A DNA stretch of 37,183 nucleotides, from assembly GCA_949296375.1 (NCBI GenBank), contig CASFQX010000183.1, forward strand, positions 1 through 37,183, in the 5' to 3' direction. Position numbers and translations under genes: made by a program. Numbering within the stretch: the first letter of the stretch is position 1; the number at the start of each line of letters is the position of its first letter. This document shows, piece by piece, positions 16,022 through 23,994 of the stretch. The DNA comes from an uncultured Olsenella sp. GTDB taxonomy: Bacteria; Actinomycetota; Coriobacteriia; Coriobacteriales; Atopobiaceae. Under the pieces are notes generated by a model. The model made no database searches, was not told the DNA's origin, and saw only the letters and a list, made by a program, of their open reading frames with translations.

Positions 16022-17473
16022 CTATCGCTCTTCGATCGGCACGTAGTCGCCGCCGTGCGGCATGATGGAGTTGTATGCGGGGCGGATGATGCGCCCGGCA
16101 CCGTAGAGCTCCTCCATGCGGTGCGCCGTCCAACCTGCGAGGCGCGCCATGGCAAAGATCGCCGTGTAGAGGTCGGGCTCGATGCCGAGCATCGAGTAGA
16201 TGAAGCCGGTATAGAGGTCGATGTTGGCGCAGATGGCCTTACCCGAGCCCTTGATGTCGCGCATGACCTGCGGTCCGAGCCTCTCGATGCTCTCGATGAG
16301 GTCAAAGCGGTCGACCAGACCCTTCTCGGCGGCAACGCGGCGTGCATACGTCTTGACGATCTGGGCGCGCGGGTCGGACAGCGTGTAGACCGCGTGGCCC
16401 AGGCCGTAGATGAGGCCGCTCTTGTCGAAGGCCTCCTTGCGCACGATCTTCTCGAGATAGCCTGCCACCTCGTCCTCGGAGCCCCAGTCGCGTACGTGCG
16501 CGGCAACGTCGTCGATCATCTGGCTCACCTTGAAGTTGGCGCCGCCGTGCTTGGGGCCCTTGAGCGAGCCGATCGCTGCGGCGTATGCCGAATAGGCGTC
16601 GGTCCCGGAGGAGGAGAGCACGCGCGTGGTGAACGTGGAGTTGTTGCCGCCGCCGTGCTCGGCGTGGAGGATGAGCATGACGTCGAGGAGCATCGCCTCC
16701 TCGTGGGTGAAGCCGTCGTCGCTGCGCAGGACATCGAGGACGGTCTCGGCCATCGAGTAGCCCTCGCGAATCGGCGGCACCACGAGCTTCTCGTCCGCGA
16801 GCTCGGCCTTGTGGGCGGCGTGCGCCACGGCCGCCGTGCGCGGCCAGCGACCGAGAAGCGAGAGCGCAACGTCGATCTCGTGCGTGGGCGAGGTGTCGTC
16901 GGGATTGGGGTCGAAGGCGTAGAGGAGCAGCGTCGCGCGCTGCAGGACGTTCATGATGTTGTGGCTGTACGTGGCGCGCGGGAAGATGCCAAAGTAGCCC
17001 TCGGGCAGCTGCTTGCGGGCGTCGATGCGCGCGCAGAAGTCGTCGAGCTCCTCGCGCGTGGGCAGCTTGCCGGCAATGAGCAGGTAGGCAACCTCCTCAT
17101 AGCCAAAGCGGTCCTCCGCCTGAGAGGCGCCGATGAGATCTGCCACGCGGTAGCCGCGGTAGATGAGATCGCCCTCGTCGGGCTCCACGCCGCGCGGCGT
17201 CCGGTTGTAGCCGTGCACGTTGGAGATCGTTGTGAGGCCCACGAGCACGCCCGAGCCGTCAGCGTTGCGCAGGCCGCGCTTGACGTCGTACTTGGCGTAG
17301 AGCTCGGCGGGGACCACGTCCACGCTCTCGTAGCCGTGATAGAGGCCATCGGAGACGGGCGGCAGACCAAGACCCACCGAGGGCATGGGATAGGCATCGG
17401 CAACGTGGTCGAAGGCGGGGGTGTCACGTGGAGTGAGAATGGGCCTCCCGCCGCCCTTGGGCAGGTGAATCAT
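16022..17473 (-). CDS. gltA: Citrate synthase
   Basis: A 483-aa citrate synthase, which condenses acetyl-CoA with oxaloacetate to citrate in the cytosol. The catalytic residues are all present: His273 in HAEHGGGN (270-277), His360 in GLGHAVYT (357-364), and Asp419 in NIDLYTG (417-423). GPKHGGAN (307-314) is the substrate-binding stretch. It is about 50 residues longer than typical bacterial enzymes, mainly through an N-terminal extension of roughly 60 residues. ATG at 17473 has AGGAGG 4-5 nt upstream. It lies 48 nt after an ACT-domain gene and ends at a strong terminator, so the two probably share a transcript. No aconitase or isocitrate dehydrogenase gene is in the window, so it cannot be said whether it feeds glutamate synthesis or a full cycle. 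Confidence 0.95.
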   Translation of the reverse strand: MIHLPKGGGRPILTPRDTPAFDHVADAYPMPSVGLGLPPVSDGLYHGYESVDVVPAELYAKYDVKRGLRNADGSGVLVGLTTISNVHGYNRTPRGVEPDEGDLIYRGYRVADLIGASQAEDRFGYEEVAYLLIAGKLPTREELDDFCARIDARKQLPEGYFGIFPRATYSHNIMNVLQRATLLLYAFDPNPDDTSPTHEIDVALSLLGRWPRTAAVAHAAHKAELADEKLVVPPIREGYSMAETVLDVLRSDDGFTHEEAMLLDVMLILHAEHGGGNNSTFTTRVLSSSGTDAYSAYAAAIGSLKGPKHGGANFKVSQMIDDVAAHVRDWGSEDEVAGYLEKIVRKEAFDKSGLIYGLGHAVYTLSDPRAQIVKTYARRVAAEKGLVDRFDLIESIERLGPQVMRDIKGSGKAICANIDLYTGFIYSMLGIEPDLYTAIFAMARLAGWTAHRMEELYGAGRIIRPAYNSIMPHGGDYVPIEER

Positions 17474-17496
17474 GGGTCCTCCTTTGTCTGTGGGTG

Positions 17497-17514
17497 CGCG
17501 GCGGGTCCGCCGCG
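17497..17514 (-). other. Hairpin between the ACT gene and citrate synthase
   Basis: An 8-bp perfect GC stem (CGCGGCGG with CCGCCGCG) lies between the ACT stop and the citrate synthase ribosome binding site. No T tract follows, so it is more likely a processing or attenuation element than a full terminator. Confidence 0.4.
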
Positions 17515-17521
17515 TCGGCGC

Positions 17522-17818
17522 CTAGAGGCGGTACATGTACTTGAAGACCTCTTCGCGCTGCATGAGGATCTGCACCCCAAGGCTCTGGGAGAGCTCGTCA
17601 AGGTGGTCCTTGAGCTCGGAGAAGTCTGCCTTGGCAAGGTCAACGAGCATGGTCATCGTAAAGATGCCCTGGAGGATCGTCTGAGAGATGTCGAGGATGT
17701 TTGCCTCACGCTCGCTGAGAGCCCCCGCAACAGCGGCAACGATGCCCGGGCGGTCACCACCCAGAACGGTGATGATCACCCTGTTGGAAAGGGCTCCTTC
17801 GGTCTCGGGTGTCGTCAT
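17522..17818 (-). CDS. ACT-domain protein, UPF0237 family
   Basis: A 98-aa protein made of a single ACT domain. VIITVLGGDRPGIVAAVAG (about 14-32) and the following NILDISQTILQGIFTMTMLVDL match the UPF0237 family closely. ACT domains bind small ligands, often amino acids, and usually act as dimers that regulate enzymes; no ligand is known for this family. The frame runs further upstream, but ATG at 17818 has a GAGGAGG site 4-5 nt before it and the domain begins just after. It precedes citrate synthase by 48 nt in the same direction. A link between amino acid level and citrate synthesis is possible but rests on gene order alone. Confidence 0.85.
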   Translation of the reverse strand: MTTPETEGALSNRVIITVLGGDRPGIVAAVAGALSEREANILDISQTILQGIFTMTMLVDLAKADFSELKDHLDELSQSLGVQILMQREEVFKYMYRL

Positions 17819-17966
17819 GGCTCCTCCTCGGGATCGTCTCGTTATAACGTTACTCATTGTACGTTGGAACGACGCCGGCTCACAGCGCCCACACGAGAAG
17901 GACCGCAAACGGAAACGCAGGAACTAAAATGCCTGCTCAGAAGGATATCGCACTTGCACGGAGCGC

Positions 17967-18467
17967 CTAGTTCCGCTCGTCTGCCTCGCCCATCATGCGC
18001 TGGAAGAGCAGGTTCACGTCCTCGGGCGTGCAGCCCAGAGCGATGGACAGCTCCACGCTCGAGCGCTCGCGTGCCTCCTTGAGGATGCGCTCATAAACCA
18101 CGGGAGGCTTCTTGTTGCGAGCGGAGAGCTCGTCGATCCTCACGCGGAAGGTCTTGGCTATGCGAACGGAGTCAAGGCAGGAGCCCTGTCGCATCTCGTT
18201 GCGATAGTGCTCCTCCTCGAGGCTGTTGTTGCGCGCCTGAAAGCTCTCGATCTCCATCGAGGGGTATGACTCGATGATCTTCTCGGCCTCCCCGCGGGAG
18301 AGCACGGGGCGGAGCCTGTCCTCGTTGGAGATGGGAAAGCTGATGTGAACGGGATGCCGCTTGCCAACGGGAAGCAGCTGATAGACCGCCTGGGGACCTT
18401 CCGTCACATCCTTCACCTGACAAACGCCCTGACCAGGATGGACGAGATAGTCTCCAACGGAATACAT
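17967..18467 (-). CDS. CarD-like transcription regulator
   Basis: A 166-aa CarD/CdnL-family protein. These bind the RNA polymerase beta subunit and stabilise open promoter complexes. The N-terminus (MYSVGDYLVHPGQGVCQV, 1-18) is the typical start of the RNAP-interacting domain, followed by a beta-rich stretch to about residue 55. The rest is helical, ending in a basic and acidic mixed region, as in CarD proteins, where this part contacts DNA. Length fits the family. ATG at 18467 follows AAAGGAG, and an extended -10 promoter lies just upstream. The gene appears to be transcribed alone. In actinobacteria CarD proteins are usually important for rRNA and growth control; here that is inferred from family. 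Confidence 0.9.
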   Translation of the reverse strand: MYSVGDYLVHPGQGVCQVKDVTEGPQAVYQLLPVGKRHPVHISFPISNEDRLRPVLSRGEAEKIIESYPSMEIESFQARNNSLEEEHYRNEMRQGSCLDSVRIAKTFRVRIDELSARNKKPPVVYERILKEARERSSVELSIALGCTPEDVNLLFQRMMGEADERN

Positions 18468-18492
18468 GATGCCGCTCCTTTCACGTGCTCTT

Positions 18493-18501
18493 AGTATAAC
18501 A
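18493..18501 (-). promoter_or_regulatory. Extended -10 promoter of the CarD-like gene
   Basis: On the minus strand TGTTATACT gives an extended -10 (TGn plus TATACT) 26 nt before the ATG, leaving a short leader that carries the AAAGGAG site. No good -35 is visible, as is common with extended -10 promoters. Confidence 0.6.
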
Positions 18502-18602
18502 CCCAAGAGGTGCTTTTTTTACCGTTCACGGAAAGGGTATTGTCAGCGTGTGGTCATATCGGTATTTTTTTGGGTTTACCTTTTCAGGTTAACGTCAACA
18601 CG

Positions 18603-18636
18603 AGAGGGGCGGAGACAGAAACGTCCCCGCCCCTCT
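18603..18636 (-). terminator. Hairpin after the cyclophilin gene
   Basis: A 10-bp perfect stem (AGAGGGGCGG with CCGCCCCTCT), extendable to 14 bp with one G-U pair, closes a 6-nt loop 31 nt after the cyclophilin stop. The T tract is lacking on both strands, so termination efficiency is uncertain. Confidence 0.55.
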
Positions 18637-18666
18637 GAGTCTCTCGGCGTCGCCCAGGCGACGCGT

Positions 18667-19350
18667 CTAGTCAAGAATCTCGACCTTGGCGATGACCGGC
18701 TGGTTCTCGGTGGCAACCAGGCCGCTCTGCTCGTCCGCCACGGGAACCTCCTCGCAGATGGCGTCCACGACCTCCATGCCCGAGGTCACGCTGCCAAAGG
18801 CGGCGTACTCGCCGTCGAGGTACGAGGCGTCCTCCTGCATGATGAAGAACTGCGAGCTGGCGGAGTCGGGATTGCTCGAGCGCGCCATCGAGATGGTTCC
18901 GCGCACGTGCGGGATGGAGTTGTCAACTCCGTTGGAGGAGAACTCGCCCTTGATGTCGGTGCCGGAGCCGCCCGTGCCGTTGCCCTCGGGGTCGCCGCCC
19001 TGGATCATGAAGCCGGGCACCACGCGGTGGAACGTGAGGCCGTCATAGAAGCCCTCCTCGGCAAGGTGGCAGAAGTTGGAGACGGTGATGGGCGCCACGT
19101 TGGCGTTGAGACTCACCTCGATGGTCCCGTAGCCCTCAACCTCGATACGCGCGTGATGGACGCCGGTGGCATACGGGTCATCGGGGTCAACCTCTGCCCT
19201 CGTCTCCTCGGCGGCGGGCTCGGAGGCTCCCTGGGCATCATCCGAGGTCTTCTGCCCGGTCTCCCCGCCGCAGCCAACGAGGACGACGGAGACGAGCAGA
19301 ACGGCGAGAAGGGCGGGAATGGCCTTCCTCAGTTTGGAAACAGCAGACAT
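18667..19350 (-). CDS. Cyclophilin-type peptidyl-prolyl isomerase, lipoprotein
   Basis: A 227-aa exported cyclophilin. A short basic N-terminus and hydrophobic core end in the lipobox LVGC with Cys27, so the protein should be lipid-anchored outside the membrane. An acidic, Ser/Ala-rich linker (about 30-65) leads to the isomerase domain. FHRVVPGFMIQGGD and the later SQFFI stretch are core cyclophilin motifs containing the catalytic Arg and Gln-rich pocket. It should speed folding of secreted proteins. ATG at 19350 has AGGAAAGGAAG upstream. It lies 35 nt after the BrnQ stop, with a hairpin in between that ends just before its ribosome binding site. Confidence 0.92.
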   Translation of the reverse strand: MSAVSKLRKAIPALLAVLLVSVVLVGCGGETGQKTSDDAQGASEPAAEETRAEVDPDDPYATGVHHARIEVEGYGTIEVSLNANVAPITVSNFCHLAEEGFYDGLTFHRVVPGFMIQGGDPEGNGTGGSGTDIKGEFSSNGVDNSIPHVRGTISMARSSNPDSASSQFFIMQEDASYLDGEYAAFGSVTSGMEVVDAICEEVPVADEQSGLVATENQPVIAKVEILD

Positions 19351-19366
19351 GTTCTTCCTTTCCTGA

Positions 19367-19387
19367 AGGTCGGGTCAGCGCCGACCT
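19367..19387 (-). other. Hairpin overlapping the BrnQ stop, before the cyclophilin gene
   Basis: A 7-bp perfect stem (AGGTCGG with CCGACCT) and 7-nt loop overlap the BrnQ stop codon and end just before the cyclophilin ribosome binding site. It may act as a weak terminator or RNA boundary. Confidence 0.4.
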
Positions 19388-20762
19388 ATCTTACAGACCG
19401 AGAGAGGAGCCGAGAAGCCCCTGTGGAGAGCGCGGCAGCGAGAAGGGCGGGGAGCACCCACCCCAGACCCATGCTCGCAAACGGGAGCGCGTCGAGGGGA
19501 AGGGCGACGCCGGGAGCGAGCGCATCTCGCAGAACCTCGGCAACGCTCGCCACGGCCGTCACGCCCACCGTCCATCGCCATGCCGCAGGGATGGCGTCGA
19601 AGAGCCGGCGAAGCATCCCCATGACAACGAGCACGATGGCAACGGGATACATCGCGCCCAGCAGCAGCGCAGAGAAGTCGAGGATGGCATCGAGCCCGAG
19701 GTTGGAGACGGCACACGAGAAGATCGAGAAGGCAAGGGCGCATGCGCCATAGGAGACGCGGGGGATCTCCTCGGAGAAGTAGGTCCCGCAGCAGCTGATG
19801 AGGCCGATGCAGACATTGAGGCAGGCAAGCAGGAAGATGGCCGCAACGAGAACGGTCCCGGCGGTGCCAAAGTGGGCGGTCGCCGAGGCAGTGATGACCT
19901 CGGCGCCGTTGGTGGCGCCCGCGAGCGCGACGCTCTGCTCAAAACCCACGGCGCAGAGGCCCCCGTAGACGGCGATCATCAGAACGCCTGCCATGATCCC
20001 GGCGCGACAGATCTCGCGCATGACGCCGCCCTTCTCGCTCACCCCGAGAGAGCGCACGTTGCTAGCAATCACCAGGCCAAAGGTGAGCGAGGCGAGAAGG
20101 TCCATCGTCTGGTATCCCGTGAGGAAGCCCTGAACGGCCGGGGCCTCGTCATAGGGCGCGACGGGGGCGGCGTCGGGCAGCGCGGGAGCGCCCGCGAGAG
20201 AGGCAACCGCCGCCATGACCACGCCGACGATCAGGAGGATGAGCGCAGGCCCCGTGACGCGCCCGAGAAGGCGCGTAAGGCGGCCGGGGTGCATGGCGAG
20301 CAGATACGCCACGGCAAAGAAGCCAACCGAGAAGACGAGGCGCGCCACCTCGAGCGGAAGGGCCTCGGGAAGGAGGGGCGCGAGCATCTCGAAGGCGGTC
20401 GAGGCTGTGCGAGGAATCGCGAGACAGGGTCCTATCGCCAGGTAGACAAGGGCAACGAACAGACGCGCGAACACGGGATGGACCCGTGAGGCGAGCTCGC
20501 GCAGGGTTCCCGAGAGCGCCACGGCAACGATGCCCAGAACCGGCAGGCCGACACCCGCGACAAAGAAACCGAGAATCGCGGGAAGGCTGTCACGACCCGC
20601 CTGGACGCCCAGAAGCGGCGGCAGGATGAGGTTGCCCGCCCCAAAGAACATCGAGAAGAGCGTCACGCCAACAAAGACCGCCTGCCTCAGGGGCAGGGAC
20701 GCCCGCGTCTCCCCTGCGCGGACGCCGGGCTCAGCGACACTTTCGCCTGAATCCGAAGCCAT
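19386..20762 (-). CDS. brnQ: BrnQ-type branched-chain amino acid carrier
   Basis: A 458-aa, very hydrophobic protein with about 12 membrane segments, matching the LIVCS family. These carry leucine, isoleucine and valine, usually with Na+ or H+. The first helix region (VGVTLFSMFFGAGNLILPP, about 27-45) is the family's hallmark, and a later FxTGYQTMDLLASLTFG stretch also fits. The frame extends upstream, but ATG at 20762 has GGAGGG just before it and precedes the first helix by about 25 residues. It begins 8 nt after the stop of the tannase-like gene, so the two are almost certainly co-transcribed. No amino acid-related link to that esterase is obvious. Confidence 0.92.
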   Translation of the reverse strand: MASDSGESVAEPGVRAGETRASLPLRQAVFVGVTLFSMFFGAGNLILPPLLGVQAGRDSLPAILGFFVAGVGLPVLGIVAVALSGTLRELASRVHPVFARLFVALVYLAIGPCLAIPRTASTAFEMLAPLLPEALPLEVARLVFSVGFFAVAYLLAMHPGRLTRLLGRVTGPALILLIVGVVMAAVASLAGAPALPDAAPVAPYDEAPAVQGFLTGYQTMDLLASLTFGLVIASNVRSLGVSEKGGVMREICRAGIMAGVLMIAVYGGLCAVGFEQSVALAGATNGAEVITASATAHFGTAGTVLVAAIFLLACLNVCIGLISCCGTYFSEEIPRVSYGACALAFSIFSCAVSNLGLDAILDFSALLLGAMYPVAIVLVVMGMLRRLFDAIPAAWRWTVGVTAVASVAEVLRDALAPGVALPLDALPFASMGLGWVLPALLAAALSTGASRLLSRSVR

Positions 20763-20770
20763 GGCCCTCC

Positions 20771-22684
20771 CTACGCCGTGCAGCAGGAGACGACCCACTT
20801 GAGCAGGTTCGCAGCGGGCGAGCCCGAGCGCTCGGCGAGCACGTGGCCCTGGCCCCAAACGGGCGTGTGCGAGACGCTTTCCACGTCATCGTACTTGCGC
20901 AGGGCAAACACGACGTTCGCCGCGGTGCACAGCGACGTGTCAGAGTCGAAGAGGCCCTCGTTGATACGCCAGTAGGGGGCGACCGTCGACTGCCCGTACG
21001 CCTCGTAGTGGCCGCTCAGCCAGGTGAGCGGGTTCATCATGGCCACGCGCTGCGCCATGGGCGTCTCTAGGGCGTCGACCTTCTCGAGGTCCTCTGCCCA
21101 GGCAAGGCCCTGCTCCTCGTCCCAGTCCTCGCAGGCGGCGTAGGCCTCCGCCCCCGCATCGACCACTTGGGAGACGCAGGACGAGAAATGCAGCGTGGAC
21201 TCCTCGCCTATGCCGAAGAGCTGGTTGGTCTTGGAGCTCCTGTCGGTGCAGTCAAACCCGGAGGAAGGAAGGAGGGCGGGACGGAGGTGTAGCACGTAGT
21301 CGCGCAGGCTCGAGACGGAGACCCCACCGGAACGGTGGTTGTAGTTGATCCACCACGAGCTCTCGTTGAGCGACGCGAAGTAGCTCTGGGCGGACTCGTA
21401 GACCGTCGACTGCACCTGGGCGACGCCCGAGGTGCCGGAGGTCGTCTCGTCGCTCGGCTTGCCGGCCTCGCCCTCGCCTGTTCCATCCGCGGTGGCGGCA
21501 CCGGGGTCCTGGTCCTGGACCGCATCGGCAGCTCGGGACGCAGCGAGGTTGGGGTCTCCCGGGAACGTGGGGTCCTCCAGCCTGAGCGGGGTGTAGGTAT
21601 ATGGGAAGGCGGTATTCTTGACAAAGTGCGTCGCCGCATCGTCTATCTCGTCGAGAAGGGCAGACGCGTAGGAGCCCATGGAGTAGACGCCCGCCTCGGT
21701 CTCGTCGAGCGTGAGCTGGGCGTCGTTCTCGTCACGGAGGTCCATCTCGTTCACCCAGGCGCCGTAGGTTGCGGCGAGGTCCCTCGAGAGCAGCTGGGTC
21801 CAGGTTCCGTCCGCGCGGCTTCCGTCCGTCGCGTACTGACCCTGGCACCACTCATAGGCGGCATCCGCCATGTCGAACGACGTGACGGGGCACCATGAGG
21901 CGCTGCCCGCGATCGCATCAGAGATGGGCTCTCCCGCGGCGTTGTGCGTGACCGCCCCGATCGAGGCGAGGTAGGGGTCAAACAGCTGCGAGTCTCCCGA
22001 CGCTCCGAGGACCTCGCTCAGCCCGCCTCCGGCGGAGAAGCCAAAGACGAAGACGCGCTCGGTGTTGCAGGGAAGGGCGTCGGCGTTGTAGCGCAGGTAG
22101 CGGATAGCTGCCTTGAGGTCCACGACGGGCCAGGGGGCGCCTCCTGGGATGAGCGCGTCAGACCCCGAGGAGGTGTCGACCACCGCAGAACGGCCGCGGA
22201 AGCCGGCATAGACGTAGACGCACCCAGCATCCATGTAGGGCCCCAGGCCCTCGAAGCCATAGACTGTGGGGCTTGCCTGGGCGGAGAGTGTCCCCGCGTT
22301 GATGGGCATCAGGATCGGTGCCGTGGAAGCGGTGAAGTTGCCCACCACGGTCCTGTCGTTTATCTCACAGGTATAGGTCTCGCCGTTCTTCTCGGCGGTG
22401 AAGTAGGCACCGGGGACAAAAATCGCCAGGGTCTCGTAGGTCTCGGTCTCGGGCTCCAGGCAATAGGTCAGCCCGAGCTGATAGTAGACGTCGTTCTCCT
22501 CGTCATAGCTCCAGGCAGAGGGATCGAGGGCGAGCCCCTTGAACTTGGAGGCGTCCGTCGCCTCCGCACCCTGGTCGGGGTTCTCCGGCGGGTTAGGAGC
22601 GTCCTGCTGCGGGGTGCATGCGGCAACGCCCGCAACCGTCCCCATGGACGCGAGCGCAAGAAACTCTCTTCTGGTGCAGCCCAT
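20771..22684 (-). CDS. Tat-exported tannase-like esterase, lipoprotein
   Basis: A 637-aa alpha/beta hydrolase resembling the bacterial tannase that cleaves galloyl esters. The nucleophile motif is GFSAGG with Ser217. VDLKAAIRYLRYN (188-200), the downstream LGASG, and MADAAYEW match Lactobacillus tannase closely. Asp580 or Asp582 (FDSDTS) and His614 (GQGH) complete the likely triad. The N-terminus has a twin-arginine motif (TRREFLALA, 4-12) and a lipobox ending in Cys23, so it should be exported folded and lipid-anchored. A low-complexity acidic insert lies near residues 405-450. Two adjacent ATGs exist; the second (22684) has better spacing from GGGAGGG. Galloyl esters are the likely substrate, but other aromatic esters are possible. 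Confidence 0.8.
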   Translation of the reverse strand: MGCTRREFLALASMGTVAGVAACTPQQDAPNPPENPDQGAEATDASKFKGLALDPSAWSYDEENDVYYQLGLTYCLEPETETYETLAIFVPGAYFTAEKNGETYTCEINDRTVVGNFTASTAPILMPINAGTLSAQASPTVYGFEGLGPYMDAGCVYVYAGFRGRSAVVDTSSGSDALIPGGAPWPVVDLKAAIRYLRYNADALPCNTERVFVFGFSAGGGLSEVLGASGDSQLFDPYLASIGAVTHNAAGEPISDAIAGSASWCPVTSFDMADAAYEWCQGQYATDGSRADGTWTQLLSRDLAATYGAWVNEMDLRDENDAQLTLDETEAGVYSMGSYASALLDEIDDAATHFVKNTAFPYTYTPLRLEDPTFPGDPNLAASRAADAVQDQDPGAATADGTGEGEAGKPSDETTSGTSGVAQVQSTVYESAQSYFASLNESSWWINYNHRSGGVSVSSLRDYVLHLRPALLPSSGFDCTDRSSKTNQLFGIGEESTLHFSSCVSQVVDAGAEAYAACEDWDEEQGLAWAEDLEKVDALETPMAQRVAMMNPLTWLSGHYEAYGQSTVAPYWRINEGLFDSDTSLCTAANVVFALRKYDDVESVSHTPVWGQGHVLAERSGSPAANLLKWVVSCCTA

Positions 22685-22721
22685 CATCCCTCCCTGTGCA
22701 TAGGCTCGAAGGCGCGGGTAT

Positions 22722-22730
22722 ATTGTAGCA
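22722..22730 (-). promoter_or_regulatory. Extended -10 promoter of the tannase-like gene
   Basis: TGCTACAAT on the minus strand is an extended -10 (TGn plus TACAAT) about 38 nt upstream of the start. No clear -35 is visible. The gap also serves the divergent acylphosphatase gene. Confidence 0.5.
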
Positions 22731-22795
22731 ACGAGCGGCTTTGTCGCCGCCATGCCATGCGACGACCACAATCTTGAGCGCACGAGGAGGACGCC

Positions 22796-23131
22796 ATGTC
22801 AGCCTTCTGGAGCAAGAGGCAGAGCAACGACCCGATCGAGACGCCCGAGAACGCCAAACGACTCCGCGTTCGCTTTGTTGGCAGGGTCCAAGGCGTAGGG
22901 TTTCGCTGGACCGCACTGATGGTGGCACGCGAGCTCTCCCTCACCGGCTGGGTGCGAAACGAGCCCGACGGCTCCGTCTCGGCGGAGATCCAGGGCGACC
23001 CCTCTCACGTTGGCGCATTCTTCTCGCACATGCTCGAGGAGATGAGCGGCAGGCGCGCAAGCTTTGTTGTGGACGAACGGGAGGACATCCCGGTCGTCTG
23101 GGGCGAGCGGGACTTTGAGGTGCGCCACTAA
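22796..23131 (+). CDS. acyP: Acylphosphatase
   Basis: A 111-aa protein with a complete acylphosphatase domain, which hydrolyses the carboxyl-phosphate bond of acylphosphates in the cytosol. VGRVQGVGFRW (28-38) holds the phosphate loop with the catalytic Arg, and GWVRNEPDGSV (about 51-61) holds the catalytic Asn. The remaining core is of normal length. About 20 extra residues at the N-terminus precede it, which are Lys/Arg/Asn-rich and not part of the fold. ATG at 22796 follows GAGGAGGA at 4 nt. It is transcribed divergently from the tannase-like gene and stands alone before the tRNA. Confidence 0.92.
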   Translation: MSAFWSKRQSNDPIETPENAKRLRVRFVGRVQGVGFRWTALMVARELSLTGWVRNEPDGSVSAEIQGDPSHVGAFFSHMLEEMSGRRASFVVDEREDIPVVWGERDFEVRH

Positions 23132-23239
23132 GGGCTCACGGACATCACCCCCACGGGCGTCTCGATTCTCCGAGAGTTCGCAAGGCGGACCCCCTTGACC
23201 CGGATGCCAGCCATCCAAAACATCGCCGAGAAAAAGTCT

Positions 23240-23267
23240 TTGACACTCGCGGTGAGTTTGGTATAGT
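23240..23267 (+). promoter_or_regulatory. Promoter of tRNA-Phe
   Basis: A perfect -35 TTGACA (23240-23245) and a -10 TATAGT (23262-23267) are separated by 16 nt, with the tRNA starting 17 nt beyond. This is the clearest sigma-70-type promoter in the window. Confidence 0.85.
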
Positions 23268-23283
23268 AATCGCTGCACCAAAT

Positions 23284-23359
23284 GGCTGGGTAGCTCAGTT
23301 GGTAGAGCAGGGGACTGAAAATCCCCGTGTCAGGGGTTCGACTCCCTTCCCCGCCACCA
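23284..23359 (+). tRNA. tRNA-Phe (GAA)
   Basis: A 76-nt cloverleaf with encoded CCA. The D stem is GCTC/GAGC, the anticodon stem GGGGA/TCCCC encloses CTGAAAA with anticodon GAA, and the T loop is TTCGACT. The acceptor stem (GGCTGGG with CCCCGCC) has one T-C mismatch at the fourth pair, and the T stem has one G-T pair. Confidence 0.95.
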
Positions 23360-23367
23360 GAACTTTC

Positions 23368-23398
23368 GCAGGTCGGAGGCTATGTGCCCCCGACCTGC
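23368..23398 (+). terminator. Terminator after tRNA-Phe, shared with the FHA gene end
   Basis: A 9-bp perfect stem (GCAGGTCGG with CCGACCTGC), extendable past an A-C mismatch, begins 8 nt after the tRNA and is followed by TTTGCT. On the minus strand it stands directly after the FHA gene stop, so it may serve both directions. Confidence 0.65.
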
Positions 23399-23402
23399 TT
23401 TG

Positions 23403-23930
23403 CTATGCGCCGCCAGTCTCCCCGTCCGGGGGCATGCCTTGTCCCGCACCCCTCGGCCCGGTCATCACAAGGGTGCTCCCGCACACGTCGATGGAGTCCC
23501 CGTAGCAGACGACCACAGTGCCCCGAACCTCCCTCCCGTTGTATGTGGCAGGGTTCTTTGAACCTTGGTCGCTCACCTCCATGCCGTCGGGCGTTGGGAC
23601 AACGCGAAGATGCCTCCTCGACACGGCGAGGGAGTGGAGCACCACGTCGTTGTCAGGCCCTCTCCCAACGCTCACACCCTCCGGCCCCATACCCCTCCAG
23701 ACGTCGACCACGGGAGTCCTCACGAGCATCCCCACCTCCTCAGGTGCGGACCTCCGCTCGGAAGGCCCCGCCGCCAGCCTGGGCAGAACGGCGGTTCTCC
23801 CCGCATCCTGCCGACGCGGGCGGCTGCGGGAGAAGTCATATAGGCACCCGTAGCACACGCTCATGTCTGCATAGAGCTCCGAGCCGCACCGCGGGCACGT
23901 CTTTGTCTTAAAATCCCCGCTCTCTTGCAT
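23403..23930 (-). CDS. Zinc-ribbon FHA-domain protein
   Basis: A 175-aa soluble protein with two modules. A zinc ribbon at the N-terminus uses Cys12, Cys15, Cys26 and Cys29. An FHA domain (about 70-160) shows the usual GR (89-90), ND at 94-95, SRRH (104-107), and a GSKN-type loop ending in Asn-Gly (123-132). FHA domains bind phosphothreonine, so a Ser/Thr kinase should exist elsewhere in the genome. A linker rich in Arg and Pro joins the modules. ATG at 23930 has only a weak GGGGG site. It lies 65 nt after the DUF192 gene and closes the minus-strand Tad gene run. A role in coupling pilus action to phosphorylation is possible. Confidence 0.85.
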   Translation of the reverse strand: MQESGDFKTKTCPRCGSELYADMSVCYGCLYDFSRSRPRRQDAGRTAVLPRLAAGPSERRSAPEEVGMLVRTPVVDVWRGMGPEGVSVGRGPDNDVVLHSLAVSRRHLRVVPTPDGMEVSDQGSKNPATYNGREVRGTVVVCYGDSIDVCGSTLVMTGPRGAGQGMPPDGETGGA

Positions 23931-23994
23931 CGCATCCCCCTCTTCTCCCAAGACCAAAGCCGAGAGCGCCTACCGTGCGCGACCCCGACATGCG

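Noticed and set aside
15806-18082. Long plus-strand open frame across citrate synthase, ACT and repeat cluster 2
   Set aside because: It runs over three real features, contains the repeat as coding sequence, and has no recognisable motif; citrate synthase is certain on the other strand.
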